Below, one piece after another: positions 42,908 to 51,970 of a stretch of 64,000 nt of DNA; position 1 is the first letter of the stretch; every line of letters starts with the position of its first letter. This stretch comes from Thermoproteota archaeon (GTDB lineage: Archaea; Korarchaeota; JAOZGF01; JAOZFZ01). A model generated the notes under the pieces. That model was not told the origin of the DNA. It searched no databases and saw only the letters and a list, made by a program, of their open reading frames with translations. Where the stretch lies: positions 349,249-413,248 of the forward strand of contig JAOZFT010000004.1 in assembly GCA_027492035.1 (NCBI GenBank). The letters are read 5' to 3'. A program made the position numbers and the translations under genes.

Positions 42908-43306
42908 TTATTCACCACAGTCAAGTTCAAGGTGGTCTCCTTCCCTAATAAAAATGGTTCTAAGATTTTTCTTTTTCAGTTTTTTCCTCAGCTCTTTGTC
43001 ATTGGTTGCAACTATCCCCTTTAACTTTTCAGCTGCGTAAATTAATGAGTCATCAGCTTTCCTTACATTTTCAACTCTAACTATTTCACATCTAGTTTTT
43101 ACATACTCTAATCCTGCTTTAAATTTTTTCTTTTTCATCACTGTCCCCTTCGATGACGCGATTCCCTCTAATTCCTTCAAAACTTGTTCTGTAACGATTA
43201 ATGTATAAGTGTCATTTAATACTCTGCTTATCTCTTCTTCAAAAGGTATTCTAGGTCTCTCAAACATTGATAAAACAAAGTTAGTGTCCAGGAGAACTCT
43301 TTTCAT
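42908..43306 (-). CDS. PIN-domain ribonuclease, Fcf1/VapC9-like
   Basis: 132 residues from ATG 43306, 2 nt after the eIF2-gamma stop; an in-frame upstream extension to 43345 would overlap that gene. PIN acidic residues are visible in VLLDTNFVLSMF, VLKELEGIAS and RKADDSLIYAAEKLKGIVATND. Position between aif2g and rpoE' is widely conserved in archaea, arguing for a housekeeping rRNA-processing role like eukaryotic Fcf1/Utp24 rather than a toxin; there is no antitoxin gene. Confidence 0.85.
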   Translation of the reverse strand: MKRVLLDTNFVLSMFERPRIPFEEEISRVLNDTYTLIVTEQVLKELEGIASSKGTVMKKKKFKAGLEYVKTRCEIVRVENVRKADDSLIYAAEKLKGIVATNDKELRKKLKKKNLRTIFIREGDHLELDCGE

Positions 43307-43308
43307 AC

Positions 43309-44544
43309 CTAACCCTTTATCCTTCCATACCCGATTAATCTCCACCTTCCCTTAACTTTTCTTCCTAAAGCAACTCTCTGTCCTATTTCTGCACAAACAG
43401 GTGAAACAAGTTTCATTTTTACATATTTCTTTTTCTTTTCTACAACTCTTCCCAATGTAGCAGAGGTTCCAACTGTTAACATGAGATTTTCATTTAGTTC
43501 TATAGATTTCACTTCAACCTTCTCCGCTAAACCAACTATCTCCCTGAATAATTCGGTATCTATCTCTATTTCAAACCAGACAGGTGGTAACTTATTTTTT
43601 CTCCCTACAACATTACCCATTAAGTTATCTGCCTTAGTTAATGAAGGATCTAAACTTGTTTGAAAAGCTATTAATCCGCCAGGTTTAGCTTCAGTTATTT
43701 CTTCTCTTTCACTTCTTATTTTCCGTATAACTGAGTGGAGTACCGTGTATTTACCTGAAATCTCTATGCCAGGTTTTATCTCTATTTCATCTCCAATTTT
43801 GAACCTTCCCCTTACAACGGATCCCCCAATAACTCCTCCCTGAAGTTTTTCTGGAGTCGTTCCGGGTTTGTTTATGTCGAAAGACCTTGCAATATAGAGA
43901 AGAGGATCTAAACTTAAGTCTCTTTCAGGTGTAGGAATAACTCTCTCTATATGCTGGATAAGAACGTCTAGATTTGCTTTATGTAAAGCAGAAACAGGTA
44001 TTATTGGAACATTTCCCAAATTGTTGTTTTCAAGAAATTGCTTTATCTCTTTAAAGTTTTCTACTGCTTCTTCATCATCTACTAACTCTATTTTATTCTG
44101 TACAACCACTATGTTTTTTATCCCTGAAATGAGTAGGGCTGCTAAGTGTTCTCGTGTCTGGGGTTGAGGACATGGTTCATCTGCAGCTATCACCAATATT
44201 GCACCATCCATTATTGTTGCACCTGCTAACATCACAGCCATTAAGCTTTCATGGCCTGGACAGTCAACAAAAGAAACCTTCCTTAAAACTTGCGTTTCTG
44301 AACCGCAGATTGGGCATTTCTTCTTAACAGTGTATGCTTGAGGTTCAGGACAGTTGGGACATTTTCTGAAAGTTGCGTTAGCATATCCAAGCTTAATCGT
44401 TATCCCCCTTTTCAATTCTTCACTATGGGTAGCTGGCCATTTTCCAGTTAAGGCTTCAACTAACGTGGATTTACCATGATCTACATGACCTGTCAATCCT
44501 ATGTTCACTTCAGGTTGTCCATGTTCTCTTCTTTCTTTATTCAC
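43309..44544 (-). CDS. aif2g: Translation initiation factor 2 gamma (aIF2-gamma)
   Basis: 411 residues. GTPase motifs GHVDHGKSTLVEAL, the zinc knuckle CPNCPEPQAYTVKKKCPIC (two CxxC pairs), DCPGHESLMAVML and NKIELVD; domains II and III follow. With alpha and beta subunits it delivers initiator Met-tRNA. It follows S6e by 6 nt. Confidence 0.96.
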   Translation of the reverse strand: MNKERREHGQPEVNIGLTGHVDHGKSTLVEALTGKWPATHSEELKRGITIKLGYANATFRKCPNCPEPQAYTVKKKCPICGSETQVLRKVSFVDCPGHESLMAVMLAGATIMDGAILVIAADEPCPQPQTREHLAALLISGIKNIVVVQNKIELVDDEEAVENFKEIKQFLENNNLGNVPIIPVSALHKANLDVLIQHIERVIPTPERDLSLDPLLYIARSFDINKPGTTPEKLQGGVIGGSVVRGRFKIGDEIEIKPGIEISGKYTVLHSVIRKIRSEREEITEAKPGGLIAFQTSLDPSLTKADNLMGNVVGRKNKLPPVWFEIEIDTELFREIVGLAEKVEVKSIELNENLMLTVGTSATLGRVVEKKKKYVKMKLVSPVCAEIGQRVALGRKVKGRWRLIGYGRIKG

Positions 44545-44550
44545 AACAAC

Positions 44551-44967
44551 CTACTCTCCCTTCTTCTTCCCCTTTTCTTCAAAAAATTTTGTGAACAGAG
44601 ATTCAAACCCTTTCCTGTCCCTCTTTTCAATTATTTTAACATTGATTTGTTGAACATCCTCGCTTATAACGTCTCCCCTTACAGTTTTTTTCTTTCGGTG
44701 TCCTTTCTCCCTTGGCCTAAATCCAGGCCCGGAGGCTAACAGAATCCTCTTTCTTCCAGGTCCATGTATGTCTCCCCTCATCGGGAAGCCATCTCTATCT
44801 GTGCCCCCTGTTATTTGAAGCATGGAGTCCGGTAAACCTAATTCTGTGCCCCTTATCTGGTCTCCTATCCTCTTCCCGATTAAGTTTTTCGCTTTCATGT
44901 CTGAAATTTTTTTCTGGATAGCCTTCCTGGTTTCAGGGTCTGAAATAACAAGTGTAAATTCAACCAT
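44551..44967 (-). CDS. rps6e: 30S ribosomal protein S6e
   Basis: 138 residues. KNLIGKRIGDQIRGTELGLP and ITGGTDRDGFPMRGDIHGPGR (DRDGFPMRGD is the signature), then RKKKTVRGDVISEDVQQIN. The archaeal form lacks the long eukaryotic phosphorylated tail. Between infB and aif2g with 2- and 6-nt gaps. Confidence 0.96.
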   Translation of the reverse strand: MVEFTLVISDPETRKAIQKKISDMKAKNLIGKRIGDQIRGTELGLPDSMLQITGGTDRDGFPMRGDIHGPGRKRILLASGPGFRPREKGHRKKKTVRGDVISEDVQQINVKIIEKRDRKGFESLFTKFFEEKGKKKGE

Positions 44968-44969
44968 TT

Positions 44970-46748
44970 TTAAGCCTCCTTTGTAAAAACTTTCTTTAAT
45001 TTTATTTCTCTTATTTCACTTAAAACTTCTTTTTCCTCTGGTGTTAACTCCGTCTTTATTTCATTCTTTAAAACATATATCTTATTTAAAGGGATATCCG
45101 TATAAAGGATGTCTCCCTCCTTTATTTGTCTACCTACTGTTGGCCCCTTAACGCTGATAGCTACCCTCTCTCCTCTGGAGGCTGAAGGTATAGGTTTTCC
45201 TTCCTTTTGTATCTGTAAAATTACCCCAACTCTACTGCCTTTTAAGTTCATTAGCGGTGTTTCCGGCTTAATTTTCCCAGCTAAAACCTCTACACCAAAG
45301 ATAGCTGGTTTGCTTCTTCTGAAAACATATCCTTTCAAAAACTGTATCCTGGAAGGTGAAGGTATCTTCCCAATTTTTTCCTCTCTTTTCCTTTCCTCGA
45401 TTTCCAAAGCCTTTTTCTCATATTCTTCAATCAATTGGTAAATTACTTTGCTTGTTATTACCGGTATGTTCTGTATTCTTGCTTCTTCTTCCGCGTCAGG
45501 TGAAATTTTTACATTAAAACCCAGGACAAAGGCATATTTCTCTTCCTTTTCCCGAACTATTGAGGCCTCAATTATATTTTTCCTGGATATCCTCCCTATC
45601 CCTGCAAAACGTATGGGGATCCCCTTATTTCTTAAGTAACTAATCAAAGCCTCCAATGTCCCTATTGAATCCGACTTCACTATAACCCCTACCTTGCCGG
45701 TTTTTATCAATACTTTACTTATCTCCTTCTCTATTTCCCTCTTAACTTCCTCTGCTTCTTCTATGTTTTCAACTACTTGGACAGGTGCTCCTGCTATTAG
45801 GCCCTCAGTTTCTTGCAGAAGCACTTTCACACCTGAAGCGCTTTCTACTTCATTTACAGGTTCAAACTGGGCAGCCCCTCCCTTCTTAAATTGTTTAGGC
45901 AAGAAAAGGCCTTTCACTTTCGTAATTAATGCTTCTTTTAACCTACCCACTACCACTAAATCATTCATCTTTAGTTTACCATCATAAAGAATAACATCGA
46001 TTGTTGTCCCAAGTCCTGGCTCTTCCTTCACTTCTAAAACGGTGCCCTTACCTTTCTCTCCTGAAATCATTAACCTCTCCATTAAAAACCTTTGAGCCAA
46101 ACCAAGCAAAACCACTATCAAGTCAGGTATCCCTTCACCTGTTTTAGCGCTTAAAGGAACTATAGCAACTTTCTCCCTGAAATTTTTTACTCTAAAATAG
46201 TAATCACTGTCAAATCCCAGCTCTGAAAGCTGAGATATTAATTCATAAATTTTCTGCTCTAACAAGTTTCTTGCTAAACTAGATTGCTTCTCTAAACTCT
46301 CAATAAACACGTTATTCTCTGTTTGCCTCCATCCTCTTACTAAATCAATTTTGTTAGCTGCCACTAAAAAAGGAGTCTTTTTTGTTTGTAAAATATGGAT
46401 TGACTCCACCGTTTGAGGTTTCACTCCGCTCATCACATCAATAACCAGTATCGCTATGTCTGCAATTGCCCCTCCCCTTCTTCTCAAATTAGTAAACAAT
46501 TCATGTCCCGGCGTGTCAATTACAAGGAAACCAGGTATCTTAATTTCTATGTTGAACTTTTTAATTAAAGGCCCAGCTATCTTTTCAAGAACCCCTAAAG
46601 GTATATATGTAGCCCCTATGTGTTGAGTTATTTGTCCAGGTTCTTTCAAAGCCACAGTTGTGCCTCTAATTTTGTCGAGTAAGGTTGTTTTTCCATGATC
46701 CACATGTCCTAACACTATCACAATTAAGCTTCTAATTCTGTTTTGCAT
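44970..46748 (-). CDS. infB: Translation initiation factor aIF5B (IF2-type)
   Basis: 592 residues. GTPase motifs GHVDHGKTTLLDKI, the GITQxIGA-like ITQHIGATYI, DTPGHELFTNLRRRGG and NKIDLVRGW, then three further domains ending in the C-terminal helix bundle. It promotes subunit joining and initiator tRNA positioning. Eukaryotic-type N-terminal extension is absent. It leads S6e, aIF2-gamma and PIN in an operon. Confidence 0.95.
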   Translation of the reverse strand: MQNRIRSLIVIVLGHVDHGKTTLLDKIRGTTVALKEPGQITQHIGATYIPLGVLEKIAGPLIKKFNIEIKIPGFLVIDTPGHELFTNLRRRGGAIADIAILVIDVMSGVKPQTVESIHILQTKKTPFLVAANKIDLVRGWRQTENNVFIESLEKQSSLARNLLEQKIYELISQLSELGFDSDYYFRVKNFREKVAIVPLSAKTGEGIPDLIVVLLGLAQRFLMERLMISGEKGKGTVLEVKEEPGLGTTIDVILYDGKLKMNDLVVVGRLKEALITKVKGLFLPKQFKKGGAAQFEPVNEVESASGVKVLLQETEGLIAGAPVQVVENIEEAEEVKREIEKEISKVLIKTGKVGVIVKSDSIGTLEALISYLRNKGIPIRFAGIGRISRKNIIEASIVREKEEKYAFVLGFNVKISPDAEEEARIQNIPVITSKVIYQLIEEYEKKALEIEERKREEKIGKIPSPSRIQFLKGYVFRRSKPAIFGVEVLAGKIKPETPLMNLKGSRVGVILQIQKEGKPIPSASRGERVAISVKGPTVGRQIKEGDILYTDIPLNKIYVLKNEIKTELTPEEKEVLSEIREIKLKKVFTKEA

Positions 46749-46798
46749 TTCTCAGTTTACCAGTTTCCTTTTATTAAAAACGTAGAGAGGTGTTTACT

Positions 46799-47212
46799 TT
46801 AACTTTCTCCAACTTCTGGGAAAATTATTTTCTTTTCCCTTAAATAATTTTCTTTACTGTCAGAAGCATGTATAACGTTATCTGTTAAATCTAAACCCAA
46901 GTCTCCTCTAATCGTCCCAGGCTGCGCCTTAACTGGGTCTGTAGCACCAATCATTCTCCTTACCACATTAACGGCGTCCCTTCCCTCCACAATTGCCGCA
47001 ACAATTGGTCCTGAAGTGACGTAATTCACTAATTCCTTAAAGAACTTCTTTCCCTTATGAACGGAGTAAAGTTCTTCCGCTTCCTTTTGTGTCAATTCCA
47101 CCATTTTTAAAGCAACTATTTTCAGTCCTTTCTTTTCTATTCTGGAGATTACTTCACCAACCAACTGCCTCTTAACAGCTCCTGGTTTAATAAAAAAGAA
47201 CGTCCTCCCCAT
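46799..47212 (-). CDS. ndk: Nucleoside diphosphate kinase
   Basis: 137 residues from ATG 47212, which begins [15 protein letters not shown] immediately after the L24e stop; an upstream extension to 47233 would overlap L24e. The catalytic His is in NVIHASDS, and [19 protein letters not shown] is the nucleotide-binding segment. It equilibrates NTP pools using ATP. It is encoded with L24e, S28e and L7Ae as in other archaea. Confidence 0.95.
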   Translation of the reverse strand: MGRTFFFIKPGAVKRQLVGEVISRIEKKGLKIVALKMVELTQKEAEELYSVHKGKKFFKELVNYVTSGPIVAAIVEGRDAVNVVRRMIGATDPVKAQPGTIRGDLGLDLTDNVIHASDSKENYLREKKIIFPEVGES

Positions 47213-47213
47213 T

Positions 47214-47408
47214 TCAGATCTGTTCCTTACCATATTTCAAAGTCCATTTCAATTTTCTAGGATCTCTTTTCAGTTTTAAAGCGTTTTTTCGACATTTTGA
47301 TGAACAAAAAAAGAGAACCTTGCCAGTTTTATCCACATACATTATTCCTGAACCTGGTTTAATTTTTCCGCCGCAAAAGAAACAAGTATACTCCTTAGGC
47401 ATAGGCAC
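47214..47408 (-). CDS. rpl24e: 50S ribosomal protein L24e
   Basis: 64 residues. Zinc finger [17 protein letters not shown] and [19 protein letters not shown]. It lies 1-2 nt from rps28e upstream and ndk downstream. Confidence 0.95.
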   Translation of the reverse strand: MPMPKEYTCFFCGGKIKPGSGIMYVDKTGKVLFFCSSKCRKNALKLKRDPRKLKWTLKYGKEQI

Positions 47409-47409
47409 C

Positions 47410-47661
47410 TTACCTGGCAGATATTTCTCTGTCCTCCCTCTCAGGGTTTCTTAGAACCAAAATATCCCCTACTCTAACAGGGCCTTTAACATTCCTTCTA
47501 ATTACTCTTCCCTTGTCACGTCCAACAAGTATTCTTGCTCTCACCTGAATAACTTCACCAGTAACTCCTGTTCTGCCCCTAACTTCAACCACTTCGGCTG
47601 GGTAACCATATTTAGAAATTATTTCTTCCCCTTTTTCAAATATAGTTTTTCTTTTACTCAA
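47410..47661 (-). CDS. rps28e: 30S ribosomal protein S28e
   Basis: 83 residues. [40 protein letters not shown] and the absolutely conserved C-terminal [15 protein letters not shown] identify S28e. OB-fold protein near the mRNA exit. The N-terminus has about ten extra residues compared with the shortest homologues. Confidence 0.96.
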   Translation of the reverse strand: MSKRKTIFEKGEEIISKYGYPAEVVEVRGRTGVTGEVIQVRARILVGRDKGRVIRRNVKGPVRVGDILVLRNPEREDREISAR

Positions 47662-47680
47662 CCTTTAAGCACCTTTCCCT

Positions 47681-48103
47681 TCAAGTCCCTCTTTTTTCTT
47701 TTCTCAGTTTTTGTTCTGCTTCCTCACTCACCTTTTCTCCCCTGATTCTTTTCAGTTCCTCAATTATCTCCCTTAAAAGATTTTTCCCTTCACCCTCATC
47801 CTCTATACATGCTGAAGCAGCATTAACGTTTATACCTGAGGCTTCTCCCAACTCTTTCTTTGTTGAAACGTAAGTATAAGGAATTTTCTTTTCGTCACAA
47901 AGAATAGGTAAGTGCATAACTATTTCAGGAGGGTCTACATCCAGAGCTATTGCAACAAGTTTAGCTTTTTCCCTTTCGACAGATTTAGTTACTTCATTTG
48001 TTCCTCTTCTGACTTTACCAGAGTCTTTAGCTATTCTAAACAAATCTAAAGTTTTCTTCATAAGTTCTTCAGGAACTTCAAACTTGACATAAACTGACGT
48101 CAT
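47681..48103 (-). CDS. rpl7ae: Ribosomal and K-turn RNA-binding protein L7Ae
   Basis: 140 residues from ATG 48103, which has GAGGTG upstream and begins at the family start [32 protein letters not shown] is the K-turn binding signature. L7Ae serves the ribosome, box C/D and H/ACA sRNPs and RNase P. The tail ([18 protein letters not shown]) is a charged extension beyond the usual about 120-125 residues. Confidence 0.95.
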   Translation of the reverse strand: MTSVYVKFEVPEELMKKTLDLFRIAKDSGKVRRGTNEVTKSVEREKAKLVAIALDVDPPEIVMHLPILCDEKKIPYTYVSTKKELGEASGINVNAASACIEDEGEGKNLLREIIEELKRIRGEKVSEEAEQKLRKEKRGT

Positions 48104-48435
48104 CCCATTCACCTCATCATTATGGTCATTGAAAATAAAGGCACTCAATTGACATTTAAAAACCTATTTAAATTTTTTTCATTAAAAAAATCCAGAAGAA
48201 ACAGCGCTCCTTTTAGAAACCAGGAAGTAATTTAAAAAGTTTTTTGTTAAAATCTAAAAATAATCCAGGAAAAATATGCAAAAATGCTTCAAATTTTCAG
48301 TATTATCAACCATAAAATCCTTAAATGTTTAAGCTGTTTAAGTTTAGTGTTTGTAATAGACCTTTTTTCAAATACTTTTTTGGCAAAAAGGCATAATTAC
48401 ATGCTATTGTTGAGTCATATGCATATAATTATGCT
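48104..48435. other. Gene-free stretch with a 13/14-bp inverted repeat
   Basis: No gene is supported in these 332 nt, which are about 75-80% A+T. Upstream of rpl7ae the minus strand has AATTTAAATAGG around 48159-48172, a good TATA candidate. At 48391-48404 and 48421-48434 lies an inverted repeat (GCATAATTACATGC against GCATATAATTATGC, one mismatch) with a 16-nt loop, ending one base before the stop of the methyltransferase gene; it may be a terminator-associated hairpin or an operator. Confidence 0.4.
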
Positions 48436-48990
48436 TCACTTTTGCTGTTTTCTTTTTCTAAAGATCCTTGGGATAAAGAAGGGTGTACTCTTCTTATATT
48501 TTATGTACTCATCTCTAAACCTTTCCTCAAGCTCTTTTTCCTCCACTTTCTTAATATATACCAGGAGCACCATTACAAGCAGGGATACTAACATGACAAA
48601 TGAGAAGGAACCAATTATAATGCCAATACCCACGTAATAAATAAAGGTTCCGAAAGCCATTGGATTTCGGCAGTAAGAGTAAGGACCGTTGGTTACCAGC
48701 TTCTGTGTGGCCATTATGGGGGCGGGTGTTCCCTTTCCTTCTGTAAATTGGATAATGACACTCCATAACCCAAATAAGAGGCCGCAAATCCCTAATAAGC
48801 TGCCAAAAACAAGAGTGAGAAAACTGTACGGAAAATAGGAAAAATGCAGAAAATCATCTATTAATTTAGACAAAAGGAATAGGGTGTAAGGAATAATAAA
48901 CACAAAAATAATAAAGAGAGGTGTCAAAAAAATTATTCTTTGTTTAATTGTATGTTTCCTCCTTGACAACTTAACCACTTTATCTTTCAT
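48436..48990 (-). CDS. Integral membrane methyltransferase, ICMT/PEMT-like
   Basis: 184 residues with about four to five membrane helices. The C-terminal half has the SAM-binding pattern of isoprenylcysteine carboxyl methyltransferase and phospholipid methyltransferases: LVTNGPYSYCRNPMAFGTFI, then after another helix a VEEKELEERFRDEYIKYK motif and PFFIPR. The substrate is probably a membrane lipid, quinone or prenylated molecule; this cannot be told from sequence. It stands alone between AT-rich gaps. Confidence 0.75.
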   Translation of the reverse strand: MKDKVVKLSRRKHTIKQRIIFLTPLFIIFVFIIPYTLFLLSKLIDDFLHFSYFPYSFLTLVFGSLLGICGLLFGLWSVIIQFTEGKGTPAPIMATQKLVTNGPYSYCRNPMAFGTFIYYVGIGIIIGSFSFVMLVSLLVMVLLVYIKKVEEKELEERFRDEYIKYKKSTPFFIPRIFRKRKQQK

Positions 48991-49194
48991 ACCTAATCCC
49001 TCTCTATCCCCCCCATTTCATAAACATCGTCTAACAACAAGTACTTTTATTTTTTTAATTTTTCAACTACATACCTACTTATAACCTGTAAATAGGGTAC
49101 TTGTTTTTTAGTATAGTCCATATGCTTTTTTTAGTTTCCACTTCACGCTTAGGCAAGTATGAATGGGAATACAAGCACTAAATTCAGAAATTGA

Positions 49195-49310
49195 TGCGGG
49201 GGGTGGGATTTGAACCCACGCAGAGCTTCTCACCAGGTTTCTAATGCCATCCTCATCCTGGCGCCTTTGGTCGTGCAATTTCCCCTTTGACCTGGCTCGG
49301 CAACCCCCGC
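49195..49310 (-). tRNA. tRNA-Leu (anticodon GAG) with a D-arm intron and an anticodon-loop intron
   Basis: Read on the minus strand from 49310: acceptor GCGGGGG pairs with CCCCCGC (49202-49196), discriminator A. It is class II, with a long variable arm (GTGAGAAGCTCTGC region) and T stem GTGGG/CCCAC around TTCAAAT. The anticodon stem CCAGG/CCTGG encloses 19 nt; removing 12 nt (49250-49239) at 37/38 leaves ATGAGGA, anticodon GAG. The D arm contains 20 extra nt (about 49283-49264) flanked by CAAAGG repeats, so the exact splice point within positions 20-25 is ambiguous. Confidence 0.82.
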
Positions 49311-49372
49311 AGCTTCAAACTTTGTCTGAAGTTGTATTTAAAAATATTTTTTAAAGGGTTATTTTTAAAGGT

Positions 49373-50164
49373 TTATTTCTCCAGTTGTTCTTTAAATGTT
49401 GCAAGTTTATTTTTCAGTATCTTTATTGCTTCTTCAATTATTTCTTTTGGGGGTAAAGCGCCTGTGGATTCTATGTTGAAAACAAAGGATTTTTTGTCAT
49501 AAGTTATTTGGATGCTTTTTTCTGGACATGTTTCAATACATAATTTGCACATGTTGCAATCTGAGGGGGTTTCAACTTTTACTTCTCCGTTTTGTTTAAA
49601 CACGTGAAAAGGGCAGTTTTTTATGCATTCACCGCACCCGTTACATGTTTCTTCATTTATTTCTATTATTGGGAGGTAGCCGTAGGAGACTGTTGAAACC
49701 GGTTGCCATTTAGCATGTTCTTTGCCTTTACCTAACCGTGCTATTGCTTCTAAAACCAATTTTTGGTTTTTTATGACTTTAACTATTGGTATTTTAGGGT
49801 TCACTGGCTTTATTTCTGGGTCTATTGGTTTTAGGTCTCCTGAATAAATGATATCCTCTCCTCTTTGGCATGTGAAGTCCAATGTCAGCCGTGCAGTGTT
49901 CATTACTCTTTCCTCTTCGCTTGTCTCTTGAGTTATGTATTTATATCTTTTTAAGTCGGTTTTTAAAGGTATCAAACCTAATCTGTGTGCTATGTATTCG
50001 TCATAGAATGAAGTTGTGTTTTCTACAATTATTACTTCATCTATAGCCATTGTGGGCACTTCTGAAAGGATTGTGCGCCTAAGAGAGTTCACGAATGCAG
50101 GTGTAACTCCTGAAATTATAAATCTCAACAAGTTATCCTTTTCTTCGATAATTTTTATTTCCAA
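49373..50164 (-). CDS. rpoD: RNA polymerase subunit D with a double [4Fe-4S] ferredoxin domain
   Basis: 263 residues. The alpha-like dimerisation part has ITPAFVNSLRR-type SGVTPAFVNSLRRTILSEVP and HRLGLIPLKTD; the inserted domain has CNGCGECIKNCPFHVF and CNMCKLCIETCPEKSI, i.e. eight Cys for two clusters; the fold closes with FNIESTGALPPKEI. Subunit D with L nucleates polymerase assembly. Many archaea have lost one or both clusters; here both cysteine sets are complete. Confidence 0.95.
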   Translation of the reverse strand: MEIKIIEEKDNLLRFIISGVTPAFVNSLRRTILSEVPTMAIDEVIIVENTTSFYDEYIAHRLGLIPLKTDLKRYKYITQETSEEERVMNTARLTLDFTCQRGEDIIYSGDLKPIDPEIKPVNPKIPIVKVIKNQKLVLEAIARLGKGKEHAKWQPVSTVSYGYLPIIEINEETCNGCGECIKNCPFHVFKQNGEVKVETPSDCNMCKLCIETCPEKSIQITYDKKSFVFNIESTGALPPKEIIEEAIKILKNKLATFKEQLEK

Positions 50165-50197
50165 TTTAGTTGCTCCTCCTTTTTTCGAAAAAGCCTT

Positions 50198-51943
50198 TTA
50201 CAAGTGAGTGAAGAAAAACTTTATTTCAGATTCTTTTTCAACCAATTTTGCGAAACAGAACCTTTCAAATTGAACAGTTTGACCTTTTTCAGCCTTTTCT
50301 ATGTTTTTCTCACCGTAACACTCAATTGTTTCCCCGTCTACATTTATTAGTTTAAATTTAATGTTTTGGGTAGCAGGAACCCAACTTATCTTTTTTATGT
50401 TTTTTGGTGCTGCATCTATGCTGAAACTATGGAACGTTGCTGTAGCGTGACCTATTCCCTTCTCTTTTATTGAAACATTCATTAAATCCTTCAATCTAAT
50501 TGTCTCGTTAGGTTTCGTTCCTTCTAAATCCCTTTTTTCAATTAATAACTTAACTTTTCCATCCTTAACTTTTACCTTTATTTTCCTTTTTCCAAGTTCA
50601 GGTTTGCTTGGGTTTATTAGTGGTTGGGCCTCAACTTTTTCTTGAGGTATATTTTTTACAAGTAAGGTTGCTGGTTTGGATACTGCAAAAAATCTTTGTG
50701 AGTGCGGGTCAATTAGCCTCCTGTTTATGGCGTAAAGGTTCTCGGGACTGTACTCCACATCTGTTAAACTTAAACCTAAGCTAAGAATTGCTTCTCTTAT
50801 TGCCTCCGGCTTTATTCCCCTCATCATTAATGATTGTAAACTCCACGTCCTTGGGTCATACCAACCCATATAAACTCCTTTCTCTATCATTTTCCTTGCT
50901 TCGGTTTTACTTAATTTTAAACCTCGGAATTTAATCATTCCATAATGTATGAATTCTGCCTCTTCCCAGTTCATTATTTTCCAAACAAAACTTTCTATTT
51001 TGTCCTCTTTTATTAAATCTTTTCCTCTTAAAATGTGGGTTATTCCCAGGTAGTGGTCGTCTACCGCCCAAGAAAACTCAAGTAAAGGCCATACAATATA
51101 TTTACTGCCTACGCGGGGGTGTTCTTTTTCACTCACCCTCATTAACACAGGATCCCTAAGTGCAGGGTCTTTCTGTTGCATGCTTGTTTTCAAACGGGCA
51201 ACAGCTTCTCCCTCCCTAAATTTTCCCTCCAACATTTCATTCCATAATTCCATGTTCTTTTCCACTGAGGCATCTCTATGGGGGCAGTTCCTTCTTTTTA
51301 GCTTGTATTTTTCCCTAAAAACTTTTTTTGGACATAAACAGATGTATGCAGCATTTTTTTCTATCAGTTCTTTTGTTACTTGGTAAAAAAGAGGCAGTCT
51401 ATCCGATTTATAAACTTCTTTGTGCCATTTGACTCCTAGCCACTGTAAACCCTCCTTTATCAGGTCATATGCTTCTGGAAGCAAAACTTTTTCTTGAGAC
51501 CCTATAGTGTCGTCGAAAACAAGCAGTAAAGAACCCTTATACCTCTTTACATACTCATCGTTTAGTATAACCATTCTTGCGTTGCCTATGTGGAGAGGAC
51601 CTGAAGGGAAGGGTGCAAGCCTCATCACTACTCTACTGTACTTTTCTACATTAGGTAACTCAGGTAACTTTTTCTCTTCCTTTCTTTTTTCTACTAATTT
51701 TGAGAAAAGTTCAGGATCTATCTTTTCAAGTTCTTCCCTTTGCTGGTCTATAGTCATTTCATTAACTTCGTCAACTATTTTTTGGACCAGTTGCAGAATT
51801 TTTCTTGGGTCAATCTCTGTTTTTCCTTTGCTAACTACTTTTTTCATGACAAATTTAGCTGCTGCCTTACCTTTATGCTTTAAGGCGTTAAATAAAGCAT
51901 TTTTCTTTATTAATTTCTCTAGTTCATCTACTTTTTTAGCCAT
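50198..51943 (-). CDS. gltX: Glutamyl-tRNA synthetase (archaeal type)
   Basis: 581 residues. HIGH-equivalent APFPSGPLHIGNARM, KMSKS-equivalent GLKLSKTEARKMI, and the archaeal/eukaryotic-type beta-barrel anticodon domain rather than the bacterial alpha-helical one. The N-terminal about 100 residues are the archaeal extension. With GatDE it can also serve glutaminyl-tRNA formation. Starts just downstream of the GAPDH gene (28 nt). Confidence 0.93.
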   Translation of the reverse strand: MAKKVDELEKLIKKNALFNALKHKGKAAAKFVMKKVVSKGKTEIDPRKILQLVQKIVDEVNEMTIDQQREELEKIDPELFSKLVEKRKEEKKLPELPNVEKYSRVVMRLAPFPSGPLHIGNARMVILNDEYVKRYKGSLLLVFDDTIGSQEKVLLPEAYDLIKEGLQWLGVKWHKEVYKSDRLPLFYQVTKELIEKNAAYICLCPKKVFREKYKLKRRNCPHRDASVEKNMELWNEMLEGKFREGEAVARLKTSMQQKDPALRDPVLMRVSEKEHPRVGSKYIVWPLLEFSWAVDDHYLGITHILRGKDLIKEDKIESFVWKIMNWEEAEFIHYGMIKFRGLKLSKTEARKMIEKGVYMGWYDPRTWSLQSLMMRGIKPEAIREAILSLGLSLTDVEYSPENLYAINRRLIDPHSQRFFAVSKPATLLVKNIPQEKVEAQPLINPSKPELGKRKIKVKVKDGKVKLLIEKRDLEGTKPNETIRLKDLMNVSIKEKGIGHATATFHSFSIDAAPKNIKKISWVPATQNIKFKLINVDGETIECYGEKNIEKAEKGQTVQFERFCFAKLVEKESEIKFFFTHL

Positions 51944-51970
51944 TTCTCTAAATCCTTTCCTAAATAAATG

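Noticed and set aside
42908..43345. PIN protein as toxin of a toxin-antitoxin pair
   Set aside because: There is no antitoxin gene, and the conserved position between aif2g and rpoE' argues for a housekeeping rRNA-processing PIN protein.
48284..48637. 117-residue plus-strand hydrophobic ORF
   Set aside because: Its second half is antisense to the ICMT-like gene, whose motifs are convincing; hydrophobicity arises from reading a membrane-protein gene backwards.
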